Source: Microbacterium paraoxydans
GTDB taxonomy: Bacteria > Actinomycetota > Actinomycetes > Actinomycetales > Microbacteriaceae
Direction: 5' to 3'
Assembly (NCBI RefSeq): GCF_018224615.1
Contig: NZ_JAGTUK010000003.1
Location: forward strand, 62,001 to 126,000
Length of the DNA stretch: 64,000 bases
Part shown: positions 8,625 through 18,387 of the stretch, in pieces
Layout of the letters: each line of letters begins with the position of its first letter
Position numbering within the stretch: the stretch's first letter is position 1
Notes under the pieces: generated by a model
What the model was told of the DNA's origin: nothing
Databases searched by the model: none
The model's input: the letters and a program-made list of their open reading frames with translations, nothing else
Made by a program: the position numbers and the translations under genes

Positions 8625-10149
8625 GCGCCTGGCCGGACTGACCAGCTGGAACGCGGACTGGTCGGGACTGCGCGTCGCCGTGCTCGGGCTGTCGATGACC
8701 GGGTTCTCGGTCGCGGACACGCTCACGGAGCTGGGCGCCGAGGTGCTGGTGCTGAGCGAGTCGGCGGAGGAGGAGTACGCCCGGCTGCTGCCCGTGATCG
8801 GCGCGACCCTCGAGCTGGGGTCGCTCGCCGAGGTGCCTGCGGTGCTGCGCGAGTTCGGACCGGACGTGGTGATCGCGTCGCCGGGCTTCCCGCCGTCGCA
8901 TCCGGTGATCCGCTGGACGCAGGAGTCCGGTGTCGCGCTGTGGGGCGATGTCGAGCTCGCATGGCGGGTGCGCGACAAGGTGCTGCGCGCCGACGGCACC
9001 CCGGCCGACTGGGTGCTCATCACCGGGACCAACGGCAAGACGACCACCACGCAGCTCACCGCGACGCTGCTGGTGGAGGGCGGCCTCAAGGCGGCTCCGT
9101 GCGGCAACATCGGCGTTCCGGTGCTCGACGCCGTGCGTGACCCGGGCGGGTTCGACGTGCTGGTGGTCGAGCTGTCGAGCCATCAGCTGTGGTACCTCGG
9201 CCAGTCGCAGCCCAAGGGTGAGCTGTTCCCGCACGCCGCGGTCTGCCTGAACCTCGCCGACGACCACCTGGTGTGGCACGGCAGCGCGCAGGCCTACCGT
9301 GACGCGAAGGCGCTGGTCTACCGAAACACCCGCGTGGCCTGCGTGTACAACAAGGCCGATGAGGCCACGCGCCGCATGGTCGAGGAGGCCGAGGTGGTGG
9401 AGGGCGCCCGCGCGATCGGCTTCGACCTGGGCGTCCCCGGTCCCAGCGACCTCGGCGTGGTGGAGGGACTGCTCGTCGACCGGGCGTTCCTCGACGACCG
9501 CGCACGCAGCGCGCTCGAGCTCACCACGGTCGCGGAACTCGAGGCCGCGGGGCTCGCGGCTCCGCACATCGTGCAGAACATCCTGGCCGCGAGTGCACTG
9601 GCCCGCTCGCTCGGCGTCGAGCCCGAGGCCATCCACGCCGCGCTGCAGTCGTTCCGCCTCGACGCGCACCGCATCCAGGTGGTCGCCCGTCACCGCGGCG
9701 TCACCTGGGTCGATGATTCGAAGGCCACCAACCCGCACGCCGCGGCCTCGTCGCTGCGCGCCTACCCCGGAGCGGTGTGGGTGGTCGGTGGCGATCTGAA
9801 GGGCGTCGACATCTCCGAGCTGGTCGCGGACGCCGGTGCCTCCGCCCGTGCGGCGGTCGTGATCGGCGTCGAGCGCGCGGAGGTCGTGGCGGCATTCGGG
9901 CGACACGCGCCGGCGGTTCCGGTGTTCGAGGTCGACGCTGGCGACACTGGACAGGTCATGAACCGCGTCGTGGAGATCGCGGCGGGGATCGTCGAAGACG
10001 GGGGCACCGTTCTGCTGGCCCCGGCGGCGGCGTCCTTCGACCAGTTCTCCGGCTACGCGGAGCGTGGACGCCGCTTCGCCGAAGCGGTACGTGAGTGGAT
10101 CGAGCGGGGGAGCGCCGATGACGCAGGTGGCTCGCCCTCCGCGCTCTGA
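8614..10149 (+). CDS. murD: UDP-MurNAc-L-alanine--D-glutamate ligase MurD
   Basis: Cytoplasmic ligase that adds D-Glu to the UDP-MurNAc-amino acid. The N-terminal domain begins with LRVAVLGLSMTGFSVAD; the ATPase centre has ITGTNGKTTTT (P-loop K142), VELSSHQL and the later DDSKATNPHAA motif. At 511 residues it is somewhat longer than typical 440-460-residue MurD proteins. The GTG start lies within mraY (11-nt overlap), and the 3' end overlaps ftsW by 32 nt, the largest overlap in this cluster. Confidence 0.94.
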   Translation: MSAERLAGLTSWNADWSGLRVAVLGLSMTGFSVADTLTELGAEVLVLSESAEEEYARLLPVIGATLELGSLAEVPAVLREFGPDVVIASPGFPPSHPVIRWTQESGVALWGDVELAWRVRDKVLRADGTPADWVLITGTNGKTTTTQLTATLLVEGGLKAAPCGNIGVPVLDAVRDPGGFDVLVVELSSHQLWYLGQSQPKGELFPHAAVCLNLADDHLVWHGSAQAYRDAKALVYRNTRVACVYNKADEATRRMVEEAEVVEGARAIGFDLGVPGPSDLGVVEGLLVDRAFLDDRARSALELTTVAELEAAGLAAPHIVQNILAASALARSLGVEPEAIHAALQSFRLDAHRIQVVARHRGVTWVDDSKATNPHAAASSLRAYPGAVWVVGGDLKGVDISELVADAGASARAAVVIGVERAEVVAAFGRHAPAVPVFEVDAGDTGQVMNRVVEIAAGIVEDGGTVLLAPAAASFDQFSGYAERGRRFAEAVREWIERGSADDAGGSPSAL

Positions 10150-11323
10150 GTCGGGCGGTCTCGCGGCCCGGGTGTCTCTGGGGCGCCGGTTCACCCCGGT
10201 GTCGACGGAGTTCCTGCTGATCGCCTCGACCGCGCTGCTCCTGACGATCTTCGGCCTGGTGATGGTGCTGTCGGCCACGAGTGCGACCGCGGTGGCGAAC
10301 GCGCAGAACCCGATGGACGGGGTGCTGCGTCAGGGTGTGTTCGCGCTGCTGGGCATCCCGCTGATGTTCCTGATCAGCCGTCTGCCGATCGCGTTCCTCA
10401 AGCGCATGGCCTGGCCGGCGCTGTTCGGCGCGGTGGCGCTGCAGCTGCTGGTGTTCACGCCGCTGGGCATCGCGGACGGCGGAAACCGCAACTGGATCCA
10501 GATTGCCGGGTTCCAGATGCAGCCGTCCGAGTTCCTGAAGCTCGCGCTCGCGCTGTGGATCGCCGCGGTGCTGTTGCGCAAGCAGACCATGCTCGGCACG
10601 TGGCATCACGTCTTCATCCCGGTGGTCCCGGTGGGTGCCCTTGCGATCGGCACCGTGCTCGCGGGGAAGGACCTGGGCACGGCGATGGTGATGGTGCTGA
10701 TCCTGCTGGGGTGCCTGTTCTTCTCGGGCGTCAAGCTGCGTCTCTTCATCATCCCGATGATCCTCGGCGTGGTCGCCGTGCTCGCGTACGCCCTGTCGAG
10801 CGAGGACCGCATGCGGCGCATCACGGCGACGTGCGACGACATGGCGCTGTACTACACCGATTGCTATCAGTCGATCCACGGCATCTGGGGCATGGCCTCG
10901 GGTGGCATCTTCGGTCTCGGCCTCGGCAACTCGCAGGAGAAGTACGGCTGGCTTCCCGCGGCGGGCAACGACTTCATCTTCGCGATCGTCGGCGAGGAGC
11001 TCGGTCTGATCGGCTGCATCGTGGTGCTCGCGCTGTTCACGTTCTTCACGGTCGGCGCGTTCCACATCATCCGCAAGACTCCCGATCCCTTCATCCGTGT
11101 CGCCGCCGGTGGCATCACGGTGTGGATCGTGGGTCAGGCGGTCCTGAACATCGGCGTCGTGATCGGCGTCTTCCCGGTGATGGGCGTTCCGTTGCCGTTC
11201 ATGTCGCAGGGCGGCACCGCCCTGTTCGCCGTGCTCGTGGCGTGCGGGGTGCTGCTGGCGTTCGCCCGGACGATCCCGGTGACGGACAAGCAGTCAGGTG
11301 CGCGGGGTAGGGTCGCTCGGTGA
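10118..11323 (+). CDS. ftsW: Septal peptidoglycan polymerase FtsW
   Basis: SEDS-family glycosyltransferase that polymerises lipid II at the septum with FtsI. At 401 residues it has about ten membrane segments and the SEDS features NWIQIAGFQMQPSEFLKL, GKDLGTAM and GVPLPFMSQGG. I chose ATG 10118, preceded by GAGCGGGGGAGCG; the longer frame from 10064 would add residues fully inside murD. The stop overlaps the murG start by 4 nt. Confidence 0.95.
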   Translation: MTQVARPPRSESGGLAARVSLGRRFTPVSTEFLLIASTALLLTIFGLVMVLSATSATAVANAQNPMDGVLRQGVFALLGIPLMFLISRLPIAFLKRMAWPALFGAVALQLLVFTPLGIADGGNRNWIQIAGFQMQPSEFLKLALALWIAAVLLRKQTMLGTWHHVFIPVVPVGALAIGTVLAGKDLGTAMVMVLILLGCLFFSGVKLRLFIIPMILGVVAVLAYALSSEDRMRRITATCDDMALYYTDCYQSIHGIWGMASGGIFGLGLGNSQEKYGWLPAAGNDFIFAIVGEELGLIGCIVVLALFTFFTVGAFHIIRKTPDPFIRVAAGGITVWIVGQAVLNIGVVIGVFPVMGVPLPFMSQGGTALFAVLVACGVLLAFARTIPVTDKQSGARGRVAR

Positions 11324-12396
11324 CCTCGTATCTCCTCGCCGGCGGTGGCACCGCCGGTCACGTCAACCCCCTGCTCGCCGTCGCCGATGCGCTCCGCGAA
11401 CGCGACCCCGAGGCCACGGTCCTCGTGCTCGGAACAGCCGAGGGCCTGGAGTCGCGACTGGTGCCGGAGCGCGGCTACGAGCTGCTGATCGTCGACAAGG
11501 TGCCTTTCCCCCGGCGCCCGAACGCGCAGGCTGCCGCATTCCCCGGTCGCTTCCGCCGCGCGATCGCGCAGGTGCGCCACCACATCCGCCGCCACGGCAT
11601 CGACGTGGTGGTGGGCTTCGGCGGCTACGCCTCGGCCCCGGCGTACGTGGCGGCGCGTCGCGAGCGGGTGCCGTTCGTCGTGCACGAGGCCAATGCCAAG
11701 CCCGGTCTTGCGAACGTGCTGGGTGCGCGTGCGGCCGCGGGTGTCGGCGTCGCGTTCGAGGGCACTCCGCTGCGCCGTGGCGAGGTCGTCGGCATGCCGC
11801 TGCGACGTGAGGTGATCGCGCTGGATCGTGCCGCGACGCGGGCGGAGGCGGCCGCGCACTTCGGGCTCGACCCGGAGCGCCCGGTGCTGCTCGTGTTCGG
11901 CGGGTCGCTGGGAGCCCAGCGGCTCAACGACGCGTTCTCCGATGCGTGGCGCGACGTGCTCGACGCCGGGTGGCAGCTGCTGCACGTGACGGGGGAGCGC
12001 AGCGACCTCGAGGATCCGCGGGCGCCCGGCTACACGATGCGGCGCTACGTCGACCGGATGGACCTCGCGTTCGCCCTGGCCGATCTGATCGTGTCGCGGT
12101 CGGGTTCGGCGACGGTGAGCGAGGTCAGTGCGCTGGGCATTCCCGCCCTGTACGTGCCCTACTCGGTGGGCAACGGGGAGCAGCGCCTGAACGCCGGCTC
12201 GGCCGTCGCCGCGGGGGCCGCAGAGCTGCTCGACGACGCGACTTTCGACGGCGACGCGGTCCGTCGGATCGTCGTGCCTCTCCTCGGCGATCCGCAGCGC
12301 ATCGCTCGCATGGCGGCGGCGGCCGAGACCGTCGGCACCAGGAACGGTACGGAGAACGTGATCCATCTGATCGACCGTGCTCTGGGTGCGGCGTGA
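11320..12396 (+). CDS. murG: Lipid II synthase MurG (GlcNAc transferase)
   Basis: Peripheral membrane GT-B glycosyltransferase that adds GlcNAc to lipid I. The 358-residue protein starts with the glycine-rich loop AGGGTAGHVNP (about residues 7-17), followed by GFGGYASAP, HEANAKPGLAN, and in the C-terminal donor domain FGGSLGAQRLN and SRSGSATVSE. The GTG start overlaps the ftsW stop. A 42-nt gap with a -10-like hexamer follows before murC. Confidence 0.95.
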   Translation: MTSYLLAGGGTAGHVNPLLAVADALRERDPEATVLVLGTAEGLESRLVPERGYELLIVDKVPFPRRPNAQAAAFPGRFRRAIAQVRHHIRRHGIDVVVGFGGYASAPAYVAARRERVPFVVHEANAKPGLANVLGARAAAGVGVAFEGTPLRRGEVVGMPLRREVIALDRAATRAEAAAHFGLDPERPVLLVFGGSLGAQRLNDAFSDAWRDVLDAGWQLLHVTGERSDLEDPRAPGYTMRRYVDRMDLAFALADLIVSRSGSATVSEVSALGIPALYVPYSVGNGEQRLNAGSAVAAGAAELLDDATFDGDAVRRIVVPLLGDPQRIARMAAAAETVGTRNGTENVIHLIDRALGAA

Positions 12397-12423
12397 CTCC
12401 GGCTTCCGGACCGGATCGAAAAG

Positions 12424-12429
12424 TAGACT
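12424..12429 (+). promoter_or_regulatory. -10 element TAGACT before murC
   Basis: TAGACT ends 9 nt before ATG 12439, in the only gap (42 nt) between mraY and ftsQ. It suggests an internal dcw promoter giving an almost leaderless murC-ftsQ transcript. Confidence 0.5.
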
Positions 12430-12438
12430 GAAGCGGAC

Positions 12439-13839
12439 ATGATCAGACCCGACCTCTCCCTCCCCATTCCCGAGACGATCACCTCCGCGCATTTCATCGG
12501 CATCGGCGGTTCCGGTATGAGCGGACTCGCCAAGATGTTCCTCGACGCGGGTATCCGCGTCTCGGGTTCCGACCGCGCCGACAGCGACAACCTGCGGGCT
12601 CTGGCCGCGGCGGGCGCCACCGTGCACGTCGGGCATGACGCTGCCCACCTGGGCGATGCGGACACCGTCGTGCACACGGGCGCGATCTGGCCCGAGAACC
12701 CCGAGTTCGTGACGGCCAAGGAGCGCGGCCTCCACGTGATCCACCGCTCGCAGGCGCTGCATTGGCTGATCGGCGCGCGGCGCCTGGTCTCGGTCGCCGG
12801 GGCTCACGGCAAGACGACGTCGACGGGCATGATCGTGACGGCCCTGCGCGAGCTGGGCGCGGACCCGCACTTCGTCAACGGCGGCGTGATCGAGCAGTTG
12901 GGTGTCTCCAGCGCGACCGGCACCGGCGAGCTGTTCGTGATCGAGGCCGACGAGTCCGACGGCACGTTCCTGCTGTACGACACGGCCGTCGCGCTCATCA
13001 CCAACGTCGACCCCGACCACCTCGACCACTACGGCTCGGAGGAGGCCTTCCACGATGCGTTCGTGCGGTTCGCCGATGCCGCGTCGGAGGCGGTCGTGAT
13101 CTCCAGCGACGACCCCGGGGCGCTGCGGGTCGCTGCCGGACTGTCCCACCGCAACGTCCTCACGTTCGGGCAGGCCGAGGGCGCCGACGTGCGTCTGACC
13201 GACATCGTCACGGCCGGCCCGGTCTCGGCGACCCTGGTGCACGCGGGGGAGCAGGTGCGCATACAGCTCGCGGTCCCCGGGGTGCACAACGCGGTGAACG
13301 CGACCGGCGCCGTCGCGGTGCTGGTGGCGCTGGGCTTTCCCTTCGCGGACGCGGTGCACGCGGTGGAGGGTTTCGCCGGTACGGTTCGTCGTCTCGAGCG
13401 TCATGGCGAGGAGCGTGGGGTCACGGTCTACGACGACTACTCCCACCACCCGACCGAGGTCAGGGCTGCGCTGGAGGCGATGCGCACCATCGCGGGCGAC
13501 GGGCGTCTGATCGCGATCCAGCAGCCCCACACCTACTCCCGCACGCAGCACATGTACCAGGAGTTCGCGGACGTGCTCGAGGAGCTCGCCGACCACACGG
13601 TGATGCTCGATGTGTACGGTGCGCGCGAGGATCCGGTTCCCGGTGTGACCGGGGAGCTGGTGAGCGGTGCCTTCCGCGATCCGTCCCACGTGCACTTCGT
13701 GGCCGATTGGCAGCAGGCCGCCGACTACACGGCCTCCGTGGCGCGCGAGGGCGATGTGGTCGTGACCCTGGGCTGCGGCAACGTGTACCAGATCATCCCG
13801 CAGGTGCTGGAGTCGCTGCGCCGGACCGACGGGGTGTAG
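12439..13839 (+). CDS. murC: UDP-MurNAc--amino acid ligase MurC
   Basis: First Mur ligase, adding the position-1 residue to UDP-MurNAc; 466 residues. It shows [12 protein letters not shown] at the N-terminus, the P-loop [11 protein letters not shown] (K125), [20 protein letters not shown] and [10 protein letters not shown]. In most bacteria L-Ala is added. Many Microbacteriaceae have B-type peptidoglycan with glycine at position 1, so substrate choice cannot be assumed. It is probably expressed from its own promoter as well as from upstream. ftsQ follows after 3 nt. Confidence 0.95.
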   Translation: MIRPDLSLPIPETITSAHFIGIGGSGMSGLAKMFLDAGIRVSGSDRADSDNLRALAAAGATVHVGHDAAHLGDADTVVHTGAIWPENPEFVTAKERGLHVIHRSQALHWLIGARRLVSVAGAHGKTTSTGMIVTALRELGADPHFVNGGVIEQLGVSSATGTGELFVIEADESDGTFLLYDTAVALITNVDPDHLDHYGSEEAFHDAFVRFADAASEAVVISSDDPGALRVAAGLSHRNVLTFGQAEGADVRLTDIVTAGPVSATLVHAGEQVRIQLAVPGVHNAVNATGAVAVLVALGFPFADAVHAVEGFAGTVRRLERHGEERGVTVYDDYSHHPTEVRAALEAMRTIAGDGRLIAIQQPHTYSRTQHMYQEFADVLEELADHTVMLDVYGAREDPVPGVTGELVSGAFRDPSHVHFVADWQQAADYTASVAREGDVVVTLGCGNVYQIIPQVLESLRRTDGV

Positions 13840-13842
13840 CCC

Positions 13843-14763
13843 ATGCGACGGCCGGCACCGCTTCCGACTGCTCCGGACGCCCCGGCGCGGACGGACGCCG
13901 CGACGGAGCGGACGGCGCGTCCGCGTCGTCGTGATCCGGAGCCGCCGATCCCGCTCGTCGACGAACCGGCGCTGCCCGAGGAGGCGGAGGGTGCCGACAC
14001 GGAGCGTCCGACGTCGACCAGGGCGGTGTGGCGGGCGGCACGTGCCCGTCGGAAGGCGCTGCGCGCGGAGATCCGTCGCTTCACGCAGAGGTCGCGGCGG
14101 CGTCGCATCATCTGGCTCGGCAGTCTCGGCGCTGTCGTGCTGCTGGTGGGCGGGAGCGTCGCTGCGGCGTACAGTCCGCTGTTCGCTGTGGAGAAGATCA
14201 CGGTCGCCGGGGCGACGACGATCGATCCCGCGGTGATCGAGGCTGCCCTCAGCGACCAGGTGGGCACGCCGCTCGCGCTGGTGAACTCGAGCGAGGTGAA
14301 GGCGGCTCTGCTCGCGTTCCCGCTCATCGAGACGTATTCGCTGGAGGCGCGTCCTCCGCATGACCTGACCGTGCGCATCGTGGAGCGGACCCCGATCGGC
14401 GTGATCTCCTCGTCGGCGGGGTACACGCTCGTGGATGCGGCCGGTGTGGCCTTGTCGACCACGGCCGAGCAGCCTCCGGGCCAGCCGCTCGTGGAGACGG
14501 AGGGCGGTGTCGACTCGGCCGCTTTCCGGAGCGCGGGGCTGGTCGTGCGCGCATTGCCGGAGGGCATCCGCACGGCTTTGACCGAGGTGCGCGCGTCGAC
14601 GGCGGACGACGTGACCCTCACGCTCAGCACCGGTCTGACGGTGGTGTGGGGAAGCTCGGAGGATTCGGGTCTGAAGGCGCTCGCGCTGTCCGCCGCGCTC
14701 ACCGCGAATCCGGAGGCCTCGTCGATCGACGTCACCTCACCCGACGTCGCGGTCGTCGGCTGA
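13843..14763 (+). CDS. ftsQ: Cell division protein FtsQ
   Basis: Bitopic division protein of 306 residues. It has a long, charged, Pro/Arg-rich cytoplasmic tail (residues 1-88), one membrane segment (about 89-110), then an extracytoplasmic POTRA domain beginning VEKITVAGATTIDPAVIEAAL and a FtsQ-type beta domain (RPPHDLTVRIVERTPIGVI). It links early Z-ring proteins to the FtsW-FtsI synthase. It is the last gene before the 161-nt ftsZ control region. Confidence 0.92.
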   Translation: MRRPAPLPTAPDAPARTDAATERTARPRRRDPEPPIPLVDEPALPEEAEGADTERPTSTRAVWRAARARRKALRAEIRRFTQRSRRRRIIWLGSLGAVVLLVGGSVAAAYSPLFAVEKITVAGATTIDPAVIEAALSDQVGTPLALVNSSEVKAALLAFPLIETYSLEARPPHDLTVRIVERTPIGVISSSAGYTLVDAAGVALSTTAEQPPGQPLVETEGGVDSAAFRSAGLVVRALPEGIRTALTEVRASTADDVTLTLSTGLTVVWGSSEDSGLKALALSAALTANPEASSIDVTSPDVAVVG

Positions 14764-14868
14764 CGGCTTTCGGCGGGAATGGGACGACACGCCCGTGTCG
14801 CTGCGCGTGCGCGGGCGGGCGGCGCTTACCTTCGATCTGAGAGAACGCAATACCGGGAAATACTTTAC

Positions 14869-14883
14869 ACCTCTAGTTGAGGT
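14869..14883 (+). promoter_or_regulatory. Inverted repeat ACCTC-TAGTT-GAGGT upstream of ftsZ
   Basis: Perfect 5-bp arms around a 5-nt centre, 41 nt before the ftsZ ATG, in an unusually AT-rich stretch of the 161-nt ftsQ-ftsZ gap. Its position suggests an operator or part of the ftsZ promoter. No regulator can be named. Confidence 0.45.
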
Positions 14884-14924
14884 TTAAGGTTCCCCATCCA
14901 GGCTCGACTAATCGGAGGCCGGCC

Positions 14925-16073
14925 ATGAGCCAGAACCAGAACTACCTCGCCGTGATCAAGGTCGTCGGCGTCGGCGGTGGCGGCGTCAACGCCGTCAACC
15001 GCATGATCGAGCTCGGGCTCCGCGGAGTCGAGTTCATCGCCGTGAACACCGACGCGCAGGCGCTGCTCATGAGCGACGCCGACGTCAAGCTCGACGTGGG
15101 CCGTGAGCTCACGCGTGGTCTGGGCGCCGGCGCCGACCCCGAGGTGGGTCGTCGCGCCGCGGAGGACCACGCGGAGGAGATCGAGCAGGCGCTGACCGGC
15201 GCCGACATGGTCTTCGTCACCGCGGGTGAGGGTGGTGGCACCGGAACCGGTGGCGCGCCCGTCGTGGCCCGCATCGCCAAGTCGATCGGTGCGTTGACGA
15301 TCGGTGTCGTGACCAAGCCGTTCTCCTTCGAGGGTCGCCGCCGCCAGAGCCAGGCGGAGGCCGGTGTCGCCAAGCTGAAGGAAGAGGTCGACACCCTCAT
15401 CGTGGTGCCGAACGACCGCCTGCTGGAGATCAGCGACCGCGGCATCTCGATGATCGAGGCGTTCGCCACCGCCGACCAGGTGCTTCTCGCCGGTGTCCAG
15501 GGCATCACCGACCTCATCACCACGCCGGGTCTGATCAACCTCGACTTCGCCGACGTCAAGTCGGTCATGCAGGGTGCCGGCTCCGCGCTCATGGGCATCG
15601 GCTCCGCGCGGGGTGCCGACCGAGCGATCAAGGCCGCGGAGCTCGCGGTCGAGTCGCCGCTGCTGGAGGCCTCCATCGAGGGCGCGCACGGTGTGCTGCT
15701 GTCGATCCAGGGTGGCTCCAACCTCGGCATCTTCGAGATCCACGACGCCGCGGATCTCGTCAAGGAGGCCGCGCACCCCGAGGCGAACATCATCTTCGGT
15801 ACCGTCATCGACGACACGCTCGGCGACGAGGTGCGCGTCACGGTGATCGCCGCAGGCTTCGACGGGGGAGAGCCCTCGCTCCGGCTGGACCCGATGGTCG
15901 TCTCGCGTCCGTCCACGGCGTCGCTGCCCGAGGTCGCACTGTCGGACGAGGCGGAGAAGCCCGCCGAGGCTCCGGTCGCCGAGTCGGCGCCGCAGCAGCA
16001 GCGCACCCCGGCGACCAGCATCGAGCCGGCGTTCGCGGATGACGACATCGACATCCCCGAATTCCTGAAGTGA
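14925..16073 (+). CDS. ftsZ: Cell division GTPase FtsZ
   Basis: Tubulin-like GTPase that forms the cytokinetic ring; 382 residues. It has the nucleotide loop [13 protein letters not shown], the tubulin signature GGGTGTGG at residues 103-110, and the synergy-loop motif [11 protein letters not shown]. After an Ala/Pro/Glu-rich linker it ends [10 protein letters not shown], the conserved C-terminal peptide that binds SepF and other partners. ATG 14925 follows ATCGGAGG. Its stop overlaps the next gene by 4 nt. Confidence 0.97.
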   Translation: MSQNQNYLAVIKVVGVGGGGVNAVNRMIELGLRGVEFIAVNTDAQALLMSDADVKLDVGRELTRGLGAGADPEVGRRAAEDHAEEIEQALTGADMVFVTAGEGGGTGTGGAPVVARIAKSIGALTIGVVTKPFSFEGRRRQSQAEAGVAKLKEEVDTLIVVPNDRLLEISDRGISMIEAFATADQVLLAGVQGITDLITTPGLINLDFADVKSVMQGAGSALMGIGSARGADRAIKAAELAVESPLLEASIEGAHGVLLSIQGGSNLGIFEIHDAADLVKEAAHPEANIIFGTVIDDTLGDEVRVTVIAAGFDGGEPSLRLDPMVVSRPSTASLPEVALSDEAEKPAEAPVAESAPQQQRTPATSIEPAFADDDIDIPEFLK

Positions 16074-16777
16074 CCACGCCGATGGACGCTGCGGCGCCAT
16101 CGGGTCTGGCGGCGCGGCTGTCGGCGATCGACGAGAGGATCGCCGACGCCGCCCGCGCCGCCGGTCGCGCCCCGGAAGAGCTCACGCGTATCGTCGTCAC
16201 GAAGTTCCATCCCGCCTCCTTGGTGCGCGAGCTGCATGAGCTCGGCGTCATGGCCGTCGGCGAGAACCGGCAGCAGGAGCTGACCGCGAAGGCCACGGAG
16301 CTCGCGGAGCTCGACCTGCAGTGGCATTTCATCGGACAGGGTCAGACGAACAAGGCGGGGGCGATCCGCCGCAGCGCCGACGTGGTGCACTCCGTGGACC
16401 GCGACCGATTCGCCGATGCGCTGCATCGCGCCGCCATCGATGACGACGTGCTCGATGTGCTGGTGCAGGTCAACCTGACCGACGACCCCGGTCGCGGCGG
16501 TGTCGCACCGGGGGCGGCGTCGGCCCTCGCCGAGCACGTTCTGACGTTGCCGTCGCTGCGGCTCCGCGGCGTCATGGCCGTGGCGCCGTTGGACGAGGAG
16601 CCCGCTTCCGCGTTCGCCCGCCTTCGTGGCATCGCCGACGACGTGCGCGCGATCGAGCCGACCGCGACGTGGATCTCCGCAGGCATGACCGGCGACTTCG
16701 CCGAAGCCATCGCCGCGGGTGCGACACACCTGCGCATCGGTTCCGCAATCACGGGACCGCGCCCCGACCGGGGTTAA
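16070..16777 (+). CDS. YggS/PROSC-family pyridoxal-phosphate homeostasis protein
   Basis: Single-domain, alanine-racemase-like TIM barrel that carries PLP on a lysine in [10 protein letters not shown] (K45). The 235-residue length is normal. The family buffers pyridoxal phosphate and affects amino-acid balance; it has no known catalytic reaction. It lies between ftsZ and sepF, the usual actinobacterial position. The laccase-domain gene (yfiH) that often sits between ftsZ and this gene is absent. GTG 16070 overlaps the ftsZ stop; ATG 16082 is an alternative. Confidence 0.9.
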   Translation: MTTPMDAAAPSGLAARLSAIDERIADAARAAGRAPEELTRIVVTKFHPASLVRELHELGVMAVGENRQQELTAKATELAELDLQWHFIGQGQTNKAGAIRRSADVVHSVDRDRFADALHRAAIDDDVLDVLVQVNLTDDPGRGGVAPGAASALAEHVLTLPSLRLRGVMAVAPLDEEPASAFARLRGIADDVRAIEPTATWISAGMTGDFAEAIAAGATHLRIGSAITGPRPDRG

Positions 16778-16780
16778 CCT
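16775..16780 (+). promoter_or_regulatory. -10 element TAACCT of sepF
   Basis: TAACCT overlaps the end of the PLP-protein gene, 40 nt before the sepF start. The resulting leader contains CCGGAGGACACG as ribosome site. Confidence 0.4.
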
Positions 16781-16820
16781 GTGACAAGACCAGCCCGACA
16801 CGTTCGAACCGGAGGACACG

Positions 16821-17300
16821 ATGGGTAACCCGCTGAAGAAGACCATGGTGTATCTCGGCCTCGCCGACGAGGAAGAGGTCTACGAGGAGGAGACGCAGGC
16901 GCCCGCCCGCTCCCACCGCGAACGTGAGCGCGAGCGCGAGCGCGAGGAGCCGGCTCCGGCTCCCGTCACGCCCCTCCGTCGTCCCGTCGCCGTCCGTCAG
17001 CCCGCAGCAGGAGCCGTGAACGAGATCCTCACCGTCCACCCGAAGCAGTACCGCGACGCGCAGCTCATCGCGGAGAACTTCCGCGAGGGCGTGCCGGTCA
17101 TCATCAACCTCTCCCAGATGAGCGACGCCGATGCGCGCCGCCTCATCGACTTCGCCAGCGGTCTCTCCCTCGGCCTGTACGGTCGCATCGAGCGGGTCAC
17201 CTCGAAGGTGTTCCTCCTCTCGCCGGAGAACATCGCGGTCTCGGGTCATGGGGGAATCGCGCACGCGGACGCCGAGTCCGCGGGCTTCGACCACTCGTAA
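16821..17300 (+). CDS. sepF: Cell division protein SepF
   Basis: FtsZ-binding membrane anchor of the Z ring, essential in actinobacteria lacking FtsA. The 159-residue protein has a short amphipathic N-terminus ([14 protein letters not shown]), a charged linker with an unusual Arg-Glu run (about residues 32-46) and the C-terminal SepF core ([18 protein letters not shown] ... VFLLSPENI). The ribosome site is GGAGG. yggT follows 3 nt later. The Arg-Glu tract is encoded by tandem GAGCGC hexamers. Confidence 0.94.
   Translation: MGNPLKKTMVYLGLADEEEVYEEETQAPARSHREREREREREEPAPAPVTPLRRPVAVRQPAAGAVNEILTVHPKQYRDAQLIAENFREGVPVIINLSQMSDADARRLIDFASGLSLGLYGRIERVTSKVFLLSPENIAVSGHGGIAHADAESAGFDHS
16917..16948 (+). 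repeat. Tandem GAGCGC repeats inside sepF
   Basis: Near-perfect hexamer repeats (CGCGAACGTGAGCGCGAGCG...) encode an alternating Arg-Glu run in the SepF linker. The in-frame hexamer unit could expand or contract by slippage without a frameshift. Confidence 0.6.
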
Positions 17301-17303
17301 CCC

Positions 17304-17603
17304 GTGCAGCTGGTCTCTGTCCTCGCCAGCATCGTCCATCTGGTGCTGCTGCTGTACATCTTCGTGCTGTTCGCGCGGCTGATCCTCGACTACATTCCGC
17401 TGTTCAACAGGGAGTGGCGTCCGAAGGGTTTCGGACTCGTTGCCGCCGAGGCCGTCTACACGGTGACCGACCCGCCGATCCGGTTCTTCCGGCGGATCAT
17501 CCCACCGCTGCGCATCGGGCAGCTGTCGCTCGATTTCGGATTCGCGCTCACGCTTCTGGTGGTGCTGATCCTGATGAACATCGTCCGTCTTTTCATCCGC
17601 TGA
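17304..17603 (+). CDS. YggT-family membrane protein
   Basis: Small integral membrane protein of 99 residues with two hydrophobic segments (about residues 3-27 and 74-96) and the family motif DPPIRFFRRIIPPLR in the loop between them. YggT proteins are widespread next to sepF and wag31. A role in osmotic balance or division is proposed, but no biochemical activity is known. The GTG start lies 3 nt after the sepF stop, so they are co-translated. Confidence 0.88.
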   Translation: MQLVSVLASIVHLVLLLYIFVLFARLILDYIPLFNREWRPKGFGLVAAEAVYTVTDPPIRFFRRIIPPLRIGQLSLDFGFALTLLVVLILMNIVRLFIR

Positions 17604-17686
17604 CGCGGTGGCGTGTCGGGCGGCGTGGTGCCGGTGAGTTCGCCGTGCCTGGGTGTCGCGGCGTCGCGACGCCAAGGCTCGGGGGC

Positions 17687-17692
17687 TATGCT
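17687..17692 (+). promoter_or_regulatory. -10 element TATGCT upstream of wag31
   Basis: TATGCT lies in the 181-nt yggT-wag31 gap, about 92 nt before the wag31 ATG, giving wag31 a leadered promoter of its own. Confidence 0.4.
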
Positions 17693-17784
17693 GGCACCCA
17701 GGTGCGCGCCCCGGGTTCGCGCCACATCACGAACACGCCATACATCGGTACTGGCAATCGAACTCATCGAAAGAGGAGCCACCC

Positions 17785-18378
17785 ATGGCACTTACCCCGG
17801 ATGACGTCGTCACCAAGCAGTTCCAGCACGTCCGCTTCAAGGACGGCTTCGACCCGGACGAGGTCGACGACTTCCTCGACGAGATCGTCATCGAGTGGCG
17901 CAAGGCCCTCGAGGAGAATGCCGAGCTGAAGGCGAAGCTGGCCGCGTACGAGTCTGGTGCTGCGCCCGCCGCCGCCGAGACCCCCGCCGCGAAGCCGGCC
18001 GCCGCGCCCGTCGCCGAGGCTGCTCCTGCCGAGCCGGCTCCCACGGGTTCCGCCACCGCGACCGCAGGGATCATCGAGCTCGCCCAGCGCCTGCACGACG
18101 AGCACGTGGCCGAGGGTGAGGCGAAGCGCAACCAGCTCATCGCCGAGGCCGAGACCGAGGTCGCCCGCATCCGCACCGAGGCCGAGGCCAAGCAGCGCGA
18201 GGAGTCGGCGCGTCTGGAGCGCGAGCGCAACACGCTCGAGGCCCGCATCACGGAGCTCCGCAACTTCGAGCGCGACTACCGCGCCCAGCTGCGCGGCTAC
18301 ATCGAGGGTCAGCTCCGCGACCTCGACGAGAAGTCGGCTTCCACGGACTCCACTCCCGTCTCCGCGATCGGCCTGTAA
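17785..18378 (+). CDS. wag31: Polar growth protein Wag31 (DivIVA)
   Basis: Coiled-coil scaffold that marks cell poles and directs polar wall growth in actinobacteria; 197 residues. The conserved N-terminal membrane-curvature domain (MALTPDDVVTKQFQ ... DPDEVDDFLDEI) is followed by a coil, an Ala/Pro-rich linker (about residues 56-90) and a second long coiled coil rich in Ala, Glu and Arg. ATG 17785 follows AAGAGGAG and matches the family start. lspA follows after 9 nt. Confidence 0.94.
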   Translation: MALTPDDVVTKQFQHVRFKDGFDPDEVDDFLDEIVIEWRKALEENAELKAKLAAYESGAAPAAAETPAAKPAAAPVAEAAPAEPAPTGSATATAGIIELAQRLHDEHVAEGEAKRNQLIAEAETEVARIRTEAEAKQREESARLERERNTLEARITELRNFERDYRAQLRGYIEGQLRDLDEKSASTDSTPVSAIGL

Positions 18379-18387
18379 GGCGTCGCG

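Noticed and set aside
11134..14361. Open frame of over 1,000 codons opposite ftsW to ftsQ
   Set aside because: Same codon-bias artefact; the plus-strand genes carry all catalytic motifs.
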